A stretch of DNA of 64,000 bases from Pseudoxanthomonas indica (lineage in GTDB: Bacteria; Pseudomonadota; Gammaproteobacteria; Xanthomonadales; Xanthomonadaceae): NCBI RefSeq assembly GCF_900167565.1, contig NZ_FUZV01000002.1:868001-932000 (forward strand), in the 5' to 3' direction. Below, piece by piece: positions 34,737-43,428 of the stretch. Both the position numbers and the translations under genes were made by a program. Under the pieces are notes generated by a model. The model ran no database searches. It had not been told where the DNA came from and saw only the letters and a program-made list of their open reading frames with translations. The stretch's first letter is position 1, and every line of letters starts with the position of its first letter.

Positions 34737-35720
34737 ATGTCACAGCATCACAAGAATTCGCGATCCAGCAGCTCGCCGCCATACCTTTGGCAGCCTGGTG
34801 TCGGCCCCGATACCCGCTGCCTCGAGACGATGCGCGATCATTTCCGACGCCCGGCTGAGCCGATGGGCGAAGCCTGGTTCATGGCCGATAGGCGGCGGGT
34901 GTTCGATGACCTGCGTGGAAATCTCGATGATTGCTCGCTCGAGCAACTGACCCGGCCGCTGGGGGAGATCGCGTCAGGAAACAGCTGCTTTGGCCCGATG
35001 CAGGAGTGGACGCTCTGGTATCGCTACCTGTTGGCGCAGCTCATCCCCCGCCATGCGGAACGATCCTACGAGAGCCTGTTCCAGCACTTGGTCGCCGCGT
35101 TCATTGCCGTGCATCCTCGTGGCATTGAAGGGGGGTATGCGGGGTTTGCGGATGACGCGATGCAGACGTTGGGCCGGTGCCTCATGGATCCTTCGCGCTG
35201 GAAAGGCGATCAGCTGGCAGTACCGGCGCCTGAGGATCCTTTCGCCGGCGGAAGAGATGCTGCCTTCGAGTGGCATGTGGCCTGCGGAGATTCTTCTGCG
35301 GCCATGTTCCTGTGCGCGAAGTACCTGCCTGAGGACGACCTCGACAGCTGGCTCGGCTCAGTCTTCGCCATACGCTGCCCGAAATGGACTACGCAGATCT
35401 ACTGCTGGCTGCTGGACGCTTACCCGTTGCTCTCGGGACGGGTCCTGGAGTTGGCCAAGCTGGTAACCGACGCGCAATCCGAAGTTGTCTGGCATGGCGC
35501 GCTCGTGCTGCAGGGAGACTACTCCGGCATCTACACGCCCGACCGTCAGCCTCTTCCCCTGTTGTCGCCATCGCGTTGTGACGCCGTGCTTGCGGCGGCG
35601 AAGAGACATGTGTCGGAAGCCAGCTACTTCGCCTGGCTGGATGGGATCAAGCAGTACGCGTACCTGGAGACTTCGCTAGGTGACAAGCCGATTCGTTTCG
35701 CAGAGCTGCTTGCGATGTAG
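34737..35720 (+). CDS. Hypothetical protein, 327 residues
   Basis: I do not recognise this protein. It has no signal peptide or membrane helix, and is mostly helical with many Trp and Cys residues (for example MQEWTLWYRYLLAQLIPRHA, CPKWTTQIYCWLLDAYPLLS). Its GC content is visibly lower than that of neighbours, and it lies in the accessory interval between puuC and the DUF4242 genes. GGAAGGA upstream supports the start. It could be cytoplasmic and act with the next gene, but nothing in the sequence proves that. Confidence 0.65.
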   Translation: MSQHHKNSRSSSSPPYLWQPGVGPDTRCLETMRDHFRRPAEPMGEAWFMADRRRVFDDLRGNLDDCSLEQLTRPLGEIASGNSCFGPMQEWTLWYRYLLAQLIPRHAERSYESLFQHLVAAFIAVHPRGIEGGYAGFADDAMQTLGRCLMDPSRWKGDQLAVPAPEDPFAGGRDAAFEWHVACGDSSAAMFLCAKYLPEDDLDSWLGSVFAIRCPKWTTQIYCWLLDAYPLLSGRVLELAKLVTDAQSEVVWHGALVLQGDYSGIYTPDRQPLPLLSPSRCDAVLAAAKRHVSEASYFAWLDGIKQYAYLETSLGDKPIRFAELLAM

Positions 35721-35805
35721 GGGCGCGGCTTCGGGGAATCGCTGGAACCGTTGAAACGATGCATCAGGAAGTGCTTGCAGTTCAACCAACTCAGGGGGAG
35801 TCGCG

Positions 35806-36819
35806 ATGAAAGCCTTGTTGCTCGCAGTTTGCACCGCCGTGCTCGTCTGTCTTGCCGGCACTGGCCATGCGCAAGACGCAAAACGGGTTGCCTACACGGA
35901 TATCCGAGTTGCACAGTTCCGTCCCGGTAGCCACATATCGAGTGACCACCCCTGGACGAACGTGCCCATTGCCGAGCAATGCCGCGCTGCGCCACCCGGA
36001 ACACCCACCACCTCGACGCCGCCGGTGGCGCCTCTGGTGGCCGCTGTCGGCGGCATCATCATCACCTGGCTGTTCGAACGCGCGGTAGGTGCCGTCAGCA
36101 AGCGGGCGAAGGAGGCGATCAAGAAGTACACGGCCACCTCCGCCAATGAACCGGTCTACGCCAACATGCTCGATGGGCGCTTGTGGAAGGACGGCGAGTC
36201 CTGTGTCCTGATGCAGCGCGTCCATTGCAGCGCCCCAGCGGCTGATGTTGAAGCCGGGCGCGCGCGGTGCCTGGATGGCAAGGTGGGATTGACCCTGGGC
36301 CTGCGGCTGAAACAGCAAGCCGACTACCTGCGCGTGCTGCCGTATGCCGAGGAACTTGCCGGGCTGCAGCCAGGCAAGCCGGCACATGACGGCGGCGATG
36401 TCTCGCTCGCCGCGACTTTCAGGATCGAGGCCTTTGGCCGCAATGCCGACGGTTCCGGCACGCCGTGGAAATCTCCTGACCTGGTGGTCGCTTCGATCGA
36501 CTGCGACACCCCCGGTGACCGCGAGCGGCGCAAGAGTCGCAAAGATGCCAAGGACGTGGACACATTCCGCGCGGTGACCACGACCTGTGCCAAGGATCAC
36601 CTGCAGGGCCTGAGCTGGGAAGACAGGTGGAAGTACGCCCACCTGGTCCTGCCGAATCCGCCGGCGACAGAGCAGGCGTTTGTCTTCACGCTCGCCGAGG
36701 TGGGCAAGCCATCGCGTGGTCTGAAGTATCTTGATGAGTTCCTGGATGCCTCTGGGTCGGACGTGTCCGCCGCCTTGAGCGAGGCATTGCAGAAAAAGGT
36801 CAAGTTGAAGGAAGAGTAG
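35806..36819 (+). CDS. Hypothetical exported protein, 337 residues
   Basis: This has a signal peptide (cut near GHA|QDA, about residue 22), then one further hydrophobic segment (about 72-90, PLVAAVGGIIITWLFERAVG) that could anchor it in a membrane. The rest is soluble, with several Cys (MQRVHCSAP, CLDG, DCDTPGD, TTTCAKDH) that could form disulfides outside the cytoplasm. No known domain is recognised. It has a GGGGGAG ribosome site 5 bases upstream and ends in a long GC hairpin. Confidence 0.65.
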   Translation: MKALLLAVCTAVLVCLAGTGHAQDAKRVAYTDIRVAQFRPGSHISSDHPWTNVPIAEQCRAAPPGTPTTSTPPVAPLVAAVGGIIITWLFERAVGAVSKRAKEAIKKYTATSANEPVYANMLDGRLWKDGESCVLMQRVHCSAPAADVEAGRARCLDGKVGLTLGLRLKQQADYLRVLPYAEELAGLQPGKPAHDGGDVSLAATFRIEAFGRNADGSGTPWKSPDLVVASIDCDTPGDRERRKSRKDAKDVDTFRAVTTTCAKDHLQGLSWEDRWKYAHLVLPNPPATEQAFVFTLAEVGKPSRGLKYLDEFLDASGSDVSAALSEALQKKVKLKEE

Positions 36820-36831
36820 GGTGCTGCCGAA

Positions 36832-36860
36832 GCGCGGCCCTGCCTTGCACAGGGCCGCGC
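36832..36860 (+). terminator. Perfect 11-base hairpin after the exported protein
   Basis: GCGCGGCCCTG and CAGGGCCGCGC enclose a 7-base loop, 12 bases after the stop of the upstream gene. There is no T-run, but its strength and position between convergent genes support a transcript-end role. Confidence 0.55.
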
Positions 36861-36898
36861 AGACGGGCGTTTGACGGGTAGCGTTGCTTGCTGACGAT

Positions 36899-37633
36899 CT
36901 AGCGACGCTTGATGCCCGGCACCAGCATCGGCACCGTCCGCTGATACTCCCGATACGCCTCCCCATGCGCGGCCACCAGGTCGCGCTCCTCGAGGAACTT
37001 CACCGCCACGAAGATGTAGCCGGTGACCACGCCTGAAAACAGCAGATGCCCCAGCGTCATGGACGGCGTGGCCCAGAACGCAATCAGGAAGCCCAGCATC
37101 AACGGATGGCGCACAATCCGGTACATGGCGCGAAGTACGAAGGGTTCATCCTTGGCCTCGCGCCCACGCACGAACAGCCACACCTGGCGCAAGCCGAACA
37201 GTTCGAAGTGGTTGATGGTGAACGAACTGGTCAGCACCATCAGCCAGCCGAGCAGGGAGACGGCCATCAGCGACCATTCCGCCCAGCCGGGCTGTAGCTG
37301 CCAGACCACCTGCGGCAGCGGACGCCATTGCCAGAACAGCAGCAGCAACACCAGGCTGCTGACCAACACGAAGGTGCTGCGTTCAATCGCCTGCGGTACG
37401 AAGCGCGTCCACCAGCGCTTGAACGCGGGTCGCGCCATGCCGCTGTGCTGCACGGCAAACAGGGTCAGCAGGGCGAGGTCCACCGCCAACGCGGCCAGCA
37501 GCGACGCGCTGGCCCCGTTGTCGATGTGCTTGGGCACGCCCACGCCCGCAACGAAGGCCATGGCATACAGGAACGTGGCCAGGAATATCGCGTAGCTCGC
37601 GCTGCCATAAAGCAGGGTCAGTAAGCGGGACAT
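36899..37633 (-). CDS. mddA: Isoprenylcysteine methyltransferase-like membrane protein, probable MddA
   Basis: A 244-residue protein with about six membrane helices. It belongs to the NnrU/ICMT-like group. The HSGMARPAFKRWWTRFVPQA segment, FTINHFELFGLRQVWLFVRG, and the SAM-site YRIVRHPLMLGFLIAFWATP followed by EERDLVAAHGEAYREYQ look like methanethiol S-methyltransferases (MddA), which make dimethyl sulfide from methanethiol and SAM. That assignment is by resemblance only; a general ICMT-like methyltransferase is the alternative. It ends the minus run that includes the DUF4242 pair. Confidence 0.6.
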   Translation of the reverse strand: MSRLLTLLYGSASYAIFLATFLYAMAFVAGVGVPKHIDNGASASLLAALAVDLALLTLFAVQHSGMARPAFKRWWTRFVPQAIERSTFVLVSSLVLLLLFWQWRPLPQVVWQLQPGWAEWSLMAVSLLGWLMVLTSSFTINHFELFGLRQVWLFVRGREAKDEPFVLRAMYRIVRHPLMLGFLIAFWATPSMTLGHLLFSGVVTGYIFVAVKFLEERDLVAAHGEAYREYQRTVPMLVPGIKRR

Positions 37634-37649
37634 GATCGTGGCCTCGGCG

Positions 37650-37922
37650 TCAGCGGTAGAAGTAGGGCGCCAGCACGTTCACCTGGGTGATGCGCTCCAG
37701 CGGCAGGTTGTTGTCGCCGGCCGCGCGGCGGATGGCTTCGGGATCGGGACCGTCGTAGACGCAGAAGGTGCTGGACTTGTCCGTGCTCACGTAGGAGTGC
37801 ACCCAGGTGACGCCTTCCTTGGCATTGGTGGCGACCACGCCCAGGCAGGCGCGGGCGCCGACTTCGTTCATGGGGATGTTGAGGCCGGTGGGGAATTTGC
37901 GTTCGATGATGTAACGGGGCAT
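37650..37922 (-). CDS. DUF4242 small protein, cytoplasmic
   Basis: A 90-residue protein of the DUF4242 (SCO4226-like nickel-binding) family. It begins MPRYIIERKFPTGLNIPMNE and carries VTWVHSYVSTDKSSTFCVYD and PDPEAIRRAAGDNNLPLERI. The ATG at 37922 has GGAG 8 bases upstream; a longer frame would add 18 residues. The family is a ferredoxin-like dimer with possible metal binding; no catalytic role is settled. Its partner at 37986 is the same fold with a signal peptide. Confidence 0.82.
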   Translation of the reverse strand: MPRYIIERKFPTGLNIPMNEVGARACLGVVATNAKEGVTWVHSYVSTDKSSTFCVYDGPDPEAIRRAAGDNNLPLERITQVNVLAPYFYR

Positions 37923-37985
37923 GGGAATGTCTCCGGAGAAAATGTCGGAAGGTGGCGCGACCTTGCGGTCGCGCACCGGGTCGGC

Positions 37986-38351
37986 TCAGTGGGATTCGAG
38001 GGTGACGGGGACTTCGGTGATGGTGTCGACCGGCAGGTGGTTGGCCTTGGCGGCCAGGCGGATTGCTTCTTCGGTCGGGCCTTCGTAGATGCAGAAGGTC
38101 TTGGTCTTGTCGCCATTGGCGAAGGACATCAGCCACTTCACGCCGAAACGGGCGTTGGTCTGGTTGACCTGGGCCTTGGCATCGGCGTCCAGGCCGTCCA
38201 GCGCGCCGGCGGGGAAGCTGCGCTCGATGACGTAGCGGTGGGTGGCGTTGGCCGCCAGGGTGGAAGCGCTGGCGATGGCCAGGCCGCCCAGGGCGGCGGC
38301 GCACAGGGCGGCGCAGGCCAATGCGCGCAGGGGATTGATGGAGATGTTCAT
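37986..38351 (-). CDS. DUF4242 protein with signal peptide
   Basis: A 121-residue protein. The first 34 residues are a signal peptide (hydrophobic about 10-28, cut near TLA|ANA). The DUF4242 domain follows: HRYVIERSFPAGALDGLDAD, VKWLMSFANGDKTKTFCIYE and PTEEAIRLAAKANHLPVDTI. It is the exported twin of the next gene (63 bases away). It starts 105 bases after the end of the LuxR-ATPase gene. Confidence 0.83.
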   Translation of the reverse strand: MNISINPLRALACAALCAAALGGLAIASASTLAANATHRYVIERSFPAGALDGLDADAKAQVNQTNARFGVKWLMSFANGDKTKTFCIYEGPTEEAIRLAAKANHLPVDTITEVPVTLESH

Positions 38352-38370
38352 GAGGGATTTCCGTAGTGGT

Positions 38371-38387
38371 CACAGCGGATTGCTGTG
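38371..38387 (-). promoter_or_regulatory. Inverted repeat upstream of the DUF4242 pair
   Basis: CACAGC-GGATT-GCTGTG is a perfect 6-5-6 inverted repeat (within GGTCACAGC...GCTGTGCC). It lies 20-36 bases upstream of the DUF4242 start codon and 70 bases after the regulator gene. It may be an operator for the adjacent LuxR-type protein or a leader hairpin. Confidence 0.45.
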
Positions 38388-38456
38388 CCGAAAAGGTTAC
38401 GGAGACCCCTTCTGCGCCGCGTCGGCGGCTTTGCCCAGATTGGGCGCGGCCGCTAC

Positions 38457-41042
38457 CTATTTTCTGGCGACGATGCCCAGCGCCAGCGCGGCGGCCATGG
38501 CTTCGGTGCGGGTGGCCACGCCCAGCTTGGCGAAGACAGCGGCGACGTGGTGATCCACCGTGCGCACCGAGCGTGAAAGGCGTTCGGCAATCTGCGCGTT
38601 GCGCAGGCCACCGCACAACAGCTGCAGGATTTCGATCTCGCGCGCGGTCAGACCGTGCGGATTGGCCTGGGTCGACGCACGCTGTCCGCGCGGCACGCCA
38701 CGCGCGCCGGATTCGCGCAGTTCGCGGCGCAGGCGCGCGACCATGGGGCTGGCGCCCAGACCCTCGAAAATCTGCAGCGCGCTGCGTTGAGCTTCCTCAT
38801 CGCCTTCGGCCAGCGCGCGGGCCTGCTCATACGGACAGCCCAAGGCCCGCCATACCTCGGCAGCTTCACGCCACTGGCCGGCCAGCTGCAAGGCATAGGG
38901 TGCAGCGCGTACGGAAGGTTCGTCGTCGATCGGGGTCTGACCCACGTAGTACGAAATCTCGCCGTTCAACCAGCGGTGGTAGCGGGATCGGGAATGGGTC
39001 GATACCAGTGAGGCGGTGGCTTCGATGGCGCGCGCATCATCGCCCTTGAGCCAGGCCGCCTCGACCTGCGCGGCCACCACTGGCGCAATGCGCAGGAAGG
39101 ACTGTGTGGGCAAGGCAAGCGCCAGCACTTCTTCGAGCAGGGGCAGGGTATCCGGGTCGCCGCGTCGAACCCGCACATGCGCCAGCACGGTGAGCGCCAT
39201 GATGCGGCTGATGGGCGCCAGGTGCGGCGTGCGCAGCAGATGGGTCGCCTGGCTCGCCGCCAGTTCCCACTCGCCCATGGCGAAGCGGGCGGTGGCCTGC
39301 ATGCCGGCCAGGTAGCCGGTCCACGCGTCCAGATCGCGCGCTTCGCAGTACGCCAGGCCGCGTTCGAGCCAGTCCTGCGCGGCGGCGAAGCGTTTGCACA
39401 TCACCGCGTCCCAGCACAGGTTCACGTAGGCGCGCGCGGCATGCTCCTCGAAATCGTTGGCCAGGGAATCCTGCAGGCTCCTTTCCAATGCGATGGCGCC
39501 CGCCTCGTCGTCGCCATCGAGCTGTGCGGTGCCGATGTTGTTCAGCGCATGGACTTCAATCGCCTTGTCACCCAGCTCGCGCGCCAATGCCAGAGCGCGA
39601 TGGCCCCAGTCGACCGCCTCGCTGCTGGTCCCCTGCAACATGTGTAGTTGTGCGCGATTGCTGTAGGCCATGGCCAGTTCGCGACCCGGTGGCAGCTCGG
39701 CGAGCAGTTCGACGGCTACATCGGCATACGCCTGCGCCGGCGCGGTCTGGCCGTTGTACCAGCTCAGGCGCGAGAGCCAGCGGGTGGCATCGCCTTGCTT
39801 GCGCCCGTCGCCCAGCTGGCGCCAGAGCGCGCACGCGGCCTGGCGTGCCTGCAGCGATTCGGCAATCTGGTCGGTCAGGTAGGATTCGTAGGACAGGCGT
39901 TCCAGCAACTCGGCGCGGTCCGATTCCGGTTGCTGCCCGGCATGCTCCAGCGCCGTGCGCAAGTGCGCCGCCGCTTCTCGATGTGCGCCGCGTCGCTGGG
40001 CTTCCTCTGCCGCCGCGGGCGCCAAGCGCAGCACGGCCTCGCCATTGCCGGCACGCGCCGCATGATGCACGCGCCAGGCCAGCGGCGCGCGGGTTTCGGA
40101 CTCCTGTTCCAAGGCGGCGAGTACGCGCGCGTGCAACTTCTGCGCGCGCGGGCCGGACAGCGAACGTTCCACCGCCACGCGTGCCAGCTCATGCCGGTAC
40201 GCGAGCACGCCCTGGCGTTCGATCAGCAGGCCCGCGTCCAGGCATTCCTCGATGGCGCTGACCGACGGCGCAAGCACGGCGTCCATCAGCCAGCCCTGGA
40301 TATGCCGGGGCACGATGGCGGTCAGCTGCGCCACCTCCTGCGCTGACGGGCCCAGTTTGGCGAAGCGCGCCAGCACCAGATCTTCCACGCCGTGCGGCAC
40401 GACTTCCGTTCCCCGTTGCAGCATTTCACTGACAAAGAACGGGTTGCCCTGGGTGACTTCGTACAGGCCCTCGTGCGCGTGCAGAGCGCCTTGCGCCATG
40501 GCTTCCACTGCGTGCAGGCTCAGGCGCGGCAGTTGCATGCGGGTGGCGCAGGCGCGCGGCAGATCGCCCATCATCTTGCGCAGCGGATGCTGCGCGGAGA
40601 TCTCGTCATCGCGATAGGTCACCACCAGCAGGCAGGACACGGCCTGCAGGCGCCGGCCGAGGAACCTGAGCAGATCCAGCGTCGCCTCGTCGGCCCAATG
40701 CGCGTCTTCGACCACGAACAGGGTCGGCGCGGCCTGCAGCTCGGCGAGCACGGCTTCGAAGAGCGGCATGCGCGCCAGCGTGTCGATGCGCGCACCAAAG
40801 CTGACCGGCTGGTTGCGCACGATGTCGTGCAGCGGCGCCAGCGGATGCGGCGTCTGCAAGGCATCGCAGCCACCCCACCACAGCGCCATGCCGCCGCGTT
40901 GCTGTGCCAGCGCGGTGACCAGGCTGGTCTTGCCGATGCCGGCCTCGCCACCGATCAGCACGACGCTGCCGGTCCCGCCTTGTGCGCCTTCAAGCAGGCG
41001 CTGCAGGGACGCAAGCTGGGTTTCGCGTTCGAACAGGTTCAA
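38457..41042 (-). CDS. LuxR-family regulator with AAA ATPase domain (LAL/MalT type)
   Basis: An 861-residue large ATP-binding LuxR regulator. The Walker A motif GGEAGIGKTS is at 31-40 and Walker B is TLFVVEDAHWAD near 105-118. A long middle region (about 330-780) is rich in TPR-like helices. The carboxy-terminal helix-turn-helix (about 795-855) reads HGLTAREIEILQLLCGGLRN and SVRTVDHHVAAVFAKLGVAT. Such proteins bind a signal in the TPR part and activate nearby genes. The adjacent DUF4242 genes and possibly mddA are the natural targets. Confidence 0.88.
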   Translation of the reverse strand: MNLFERETQLASLQRLLEGAQGGTGSVVLIGGEAGIGKTSLVTALAQQRGGMALWWGGCDALQTPHPLAPLHDIVRNQPVSFGARIDTLARMPLFEAVLAELQAAPTLFVVEDAHWADEATLDLLRFLGRRLQAVSCLLVVTYRDDEISAQHPLRKMMGDLPRACATRMQLPRLSLHAVEAMAQGALHAHEGLYEVTQGNPFFVSEMLQRGTEVVPHGVEDLVLARFAKLGPSAQEVAQLTAIVPRHIQGWLMDAVLAPSVSAIEECLDAGLLIERQGVLAYRHELARVAVERSLSGPRAQKLHARVLAALEQESETRAPLAWRVHHAARAGNGEAVLRLAPAAAEEAQRRGAHREAAAHLRTALEHAGQQPESDRAELLERLSYESYLTDQIAESLQARQAACALWRQLGDGRKQGDATRWLSRLSWYNGQTAPAQAYADVAVELLAELPPGRELAMAYSNRAQLHMLQGTSSEAVDWGHRALALARELGDKAIEVHALNNIGTAQLDGDDEAGAIALERSLQDSLANDFEEHAARAYVNLCWDAVMCKRFAAAQDWLERGLAYCEARDLDAWTGYLAGMQATARFAMGEWELAASQATHLLRTPHLAPISRIMALTVLAHVRVRRGDPDTLPLLEEVLALALPTQSFLRIAPVVAAQVEAAWLKGDDARAIEATASLVSTHSRSRYHRWLNGEISYYVGQTPIDDEPSVRAAPYALQLAGQWREAAEVWRALGCPYEQARALAEGDEEAQRSALQIFEGLGASPMVARLRRELRESGARGVPRGQRASTQANPHGLTAREIEILQLLCGGLRNAQIAERLSRSVRTVDHHVAAVFAKLGVATRTEAMAAALALGIVARK

Positions 41043-41158
41043 GGTGTGGCGTCCGCGTCGACGGGCCGGAGGATCCGGCGGGAGCTTCCCAATGCGTCAA
41101 CAACAACGCACAGCGGCGGCGGCCCCGGACACGCGCGGAGACGTCTGCACGCCACGCG

Positions 41159-41464
41159 TCAGTCTTCTCCAAACTCCTTGCCATTGCGCGGCGCCTCCGG
41201 CAACTGCGCATCCAGCGATTGCCGATAGCGGATGCAGCCACGCAGGAACTGCGGCCACTCGGGCACGCTCGGACGCGGATCGGATTTCTCCGGCAGCAAG
41301 GCCCACAGATCCGGATGGTGCCAACACAGCTCATGGCCGCTGCTGTCACGATGCACGCGGATGCCGGCGCGCAGGCGCTGGACTTCGACGATCAGTTGAT
41401 CGCGGGTGAGGCTTTGCAGGTCTTCGTCCACGGGGGCGCTCCTGGTCCGGCGGGCGGGCGCCAT
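41159..41464 (-). CDS. Small conserved hypothetical protein
   Basis: A 101-residue protein with a predicted amphipathic helix (LTRDQLIVEVQRLRAGIRVH) followed by GHELCWHHPDLWALLPE and a positive/aromatic segment (PEWPQFLRGCIRYRQSLD). The Trp/His cluster looks conserved in family relatives I recall, but no function is known. It lies between the LuxR-ATPase gene and an MFS gene. The start could be internal. Confidence 0.6.
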   Translation of the reverse strand: MAPARRTRSAPVDEDLQSLTRDQLIVEVQRLRAGIRVHRDSSGHELCWHHPDLWALLPEKSDPRPSVPEWPQFLRGCIRYRQSLDAQLPEAPRNGKEFGED

Positions 41465-41557
41465 GCTAGCGCTTGTGCGGTGGGGGCGGAGTCAATCCAT
41501 CGCGTCCGTTGCACGGGGCTGGATTGCGGGGATCGCGTGGCGGGCGGGCCCCTAGCT

Positions 41558-41580
41558 TCGGGGCTGAAGCCCCTCCTACA
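41558..41580. repeat. Short palindromic repeat, GGGGCTGAAGCCCC type
   Basis: This stands alone, 29 bases upstream of the MFS start codon. Its first 22 bases are identical to the copy at 1362-1383 inside minC; the last adds an A. The CTCCTACA tail is typical of the repeat family. Confidence 0.75.
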
Positions 41581-41608
41581 ATCGGGCGGTCAGCTGCCGA
41601 AGGTCCTT

Positions 41609-42892
41609 ATGCCCGCCACTGCCCTGGATTCGCCCAAGCCGCTCAATTCGCCCGGACGCGTGCTGTTCGCCAGCCTGATTGGCACCACCATCGAGTTCTT
41701 CGATTTCTACATCTACGCCACGGCGGCGGTGCTGGTGTTTCCGCACCTGTTCTTCCCGGAAGGCAATGACCAGGTCGCCACGCTGCAATCGCTGGCCACC
41801 TTTGCGCTGGCGTTCTTCGCCCGCCCGGTGGGCTCGGCGGTGTTTGGCCACTACGGCGATCGCATCGGCCGCAAGGCCACGCTGGTGGCGGCGTTGCTGA
41901 CCATGGGTCTGTCGACGGTAGCCATTGGCCTGCTGCCGACCTACGCGCAGATCGGGATTGCCGCGCCCATCCTGCTGGCGGTGTGCCGGTTCGGCCAGGG
42001 CCTGGGCTTGGGCGGCGAGTGGGGTGGGGCGGTGCTGTTGGCGACCGAGAACGCGCCGCCGGGCAAGCGCGCCTGGTACGGGATGTTTCCCCAGTTGGGG
42101 GCGCCGATTGGCTATCTGTGTGCCAGCGGCATTTTCCTGCTGCTGGCCGAACTGCTCAGCGATGCGCAGTTCCTGGCCTGGGGCTGGCGCATTCCGTTCG
42201 TGGCCAGCGCGGTGTTGGTGATCGTCGGATTGTGGGTGCGCCTGACCATCACCGAGACGCCGGCCTTCCAGAAAACCCTGGAGCGCGAAGAGCGCGTGCG
42301 CATGCCGATGATCAGCGTGATCACCCAACATCCGCGTGCGCTGATCGCCGGCACCTTCGCGGCCATGGCCACGTTCGTGCTGTTTTACCTGATGACGGTG
42401 TTCTCGCTCAGTTGGGGCACCAGCCAACTGGGTTACTCGCGCCAGGAATTCCTGCTGCTGCAGATGATCGGCGTGCTGTTCTTCGCCGCCGGCATTCCGA
42501 TATCGGCGCTGTATGCGGACAAGCGTGGGCGCCGCCGCGCGATGATCATCGCCAGCCTGGCGATCATCGGCTTCGGACTGGTGCTGGCGCCGCTGTTCGG
42601 TTCCGGCAGCACCGCCGGCGTGATCGTGTTCCTGGCGCTGGGCCTGGGCATCATGGGCCTGACTTACGGACCCTGCGGCACGATTCTTTCGGAAATGTTT
42701 CCGACCGAAGTGCGCTACACCGGCGCGTCGCTGTCTTTCAATCTGGCCGGCATCTTCGGCGCCTCGCTGGCGCCGTTGCTGGCCACGCATCTGGCCTCGC
42801 ACTACGGCCTGGCCTCGGTAGGCGGTTACCTCAGTGTCGCGGCGGTGCTGACCCTGCTGGCGCTGCTGTGGATGCCGCCACCCCAGCAGTAG
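41609..42892 (+). CDS. MHS-family MFS transporter (metabolite:H+ symporter)
   Basis: A 427-residue transporter with twelve predicted helices. MHS-type marks are SLIGTTIEFFDFYIYATAAV near the start, HYGDRIGRKATLV (loop 2-3 motif), FGQGLGLGGEWGGAVLLATE (helix 5), and YADKRGRRRAMIIA (loop 8-9). MHS members carry organic acids, shikimate, proline/betaine or similar; the substrate cannot be read. Its location near polyamine genes is only suggestive. The tail ends three bases before the hemerythrin stop. Confidence 0.9.
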   Translation: MPATALDSPKPLNSPGRVLFASLIGTTIEFFDFYIYATAAVLVFPHLFFPEGNDQVATLQSLATFALAFFARPVGSAVFGHYGDRIGRKATLVAALLTMGLSTVAIGLLPTYAQIGIAAPILLAVCRFGQGLGLGGEWGGAVLLATENAPPGKRAWYGMFPQLGAPIGYLCASGIFLLLAELLSDAQFLAWGWRIPFVASAVLVIVGLWVRLTITETPAFQKTLEREERVRMPMISVITQHPRALIAGTFAAMATFVLFYLMTVFSLSWGTSQLGYSRQEFLLLQMIGVLFFAAGIPISALYADKRGRRRAMIIASLAIIGFGLVLAPLFGSGSTAGVIVFLALGLGIMGLTYGPCGTILSEMFPTEVRYTGASLSFNLAGIFGASLAPLLATHLASHYGLASVGGYLSVAAVLTLLALLWMPPPQQ

Positions 42893-42895
42893 GTT

Positions 42896-43360
42896 TCAGC
42901 CGCCAAACAGGCGGTGCACCGTGCGTCGCAACCAGCCCCCTTGCTGGTGCTCGCGGGCAAACACATTGAGGTGCCGCCTGACCGCCTCCGAGTAGGCCTT
43001 GTCGTCGTTGCGGATGTGGTTGAACAGCCAGCGCGACAACATGCTGCGCAGCTCGTCGACGATGTCCTCGCCGGCCTCGAAGCGCAGACGGTATTCGCCC
43101 ACGCGCTTGGTGAAGACCTCATGCACGCGCTTGTGCGCGGCGCTGAAGGGATAGCCGGCTTCCTTCATCAGCTCTTCTTCGAAAGCGAAATGCGAGAGGG
43201 TGTAGTCGATCAACTCGTCAATGACCTCGGCTACGGCCATGCGCTCCATCATCTTGTTGCTGACGTGCAGGCGATTGATCATCTCGACGATGCGCTGGTG
43301 CTGCGTATCGATGATGTCGATGCCCGTGTTGAGATCGTCCTGCCAGATGAGCAGCGCCAT
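42896..43360 (-). CDS. Bacteriohemerythrin
   Basis: A 154-residue non-heme diiron O2-binding protein. The iron ligands are readable in order: [18 protein letters not shown] (H-x3-E), HKRVHEVF (H-x3-H) and FNHIRNDD (H-x4-D). The start at 43360 has GGGAGGG 8 bases upstream and gives [20 protein letters not shown], the family beginning. It could store or sense O2, or scavenge it. A perfect FNR/Anr box lies 69 bases upstream, pointing to low-oxygen control. Confidence 0.92.
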   Translation of the reverse strand: MALLIWQDDLNTGIDIIDTQHQRIVEMINRLHVSNKMMERMAVAEVIDELIDYTLSHFAFEEELMKEAGYPFSAAHKRVHEVFTKRVGEYRLRFEAGEDIVDELRSMLSRWLFNHIRNDDKAYSEAVRRHLNVFAREHQQGGWLRRTVHRLFGG

Positions 43361-43428
43361 GGTGAATCCCTCCCGCGCCGCGTGGTGGGCGCGCGAGGCC
43401 AATCTAGGGGGCGGGGGGAACTGTCACA

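Noticed and set aside
34737..36819. Type VI or contact-dependent effector/immunity pair
   Set aside because: There is no VgrG, Hcp, PAAR, Rhs or CdiB-type gene near, and no toxin motif was recognised. Kept as hypothetical.
43422..43428. A TGTCACA on the plus strand next to the FNR box, like the sigma-gene elements
   Set aside because: No CGTC follows at the proper distance and no plus-strand gene begins downstream; puuB ends facing it. It is taken as chance.
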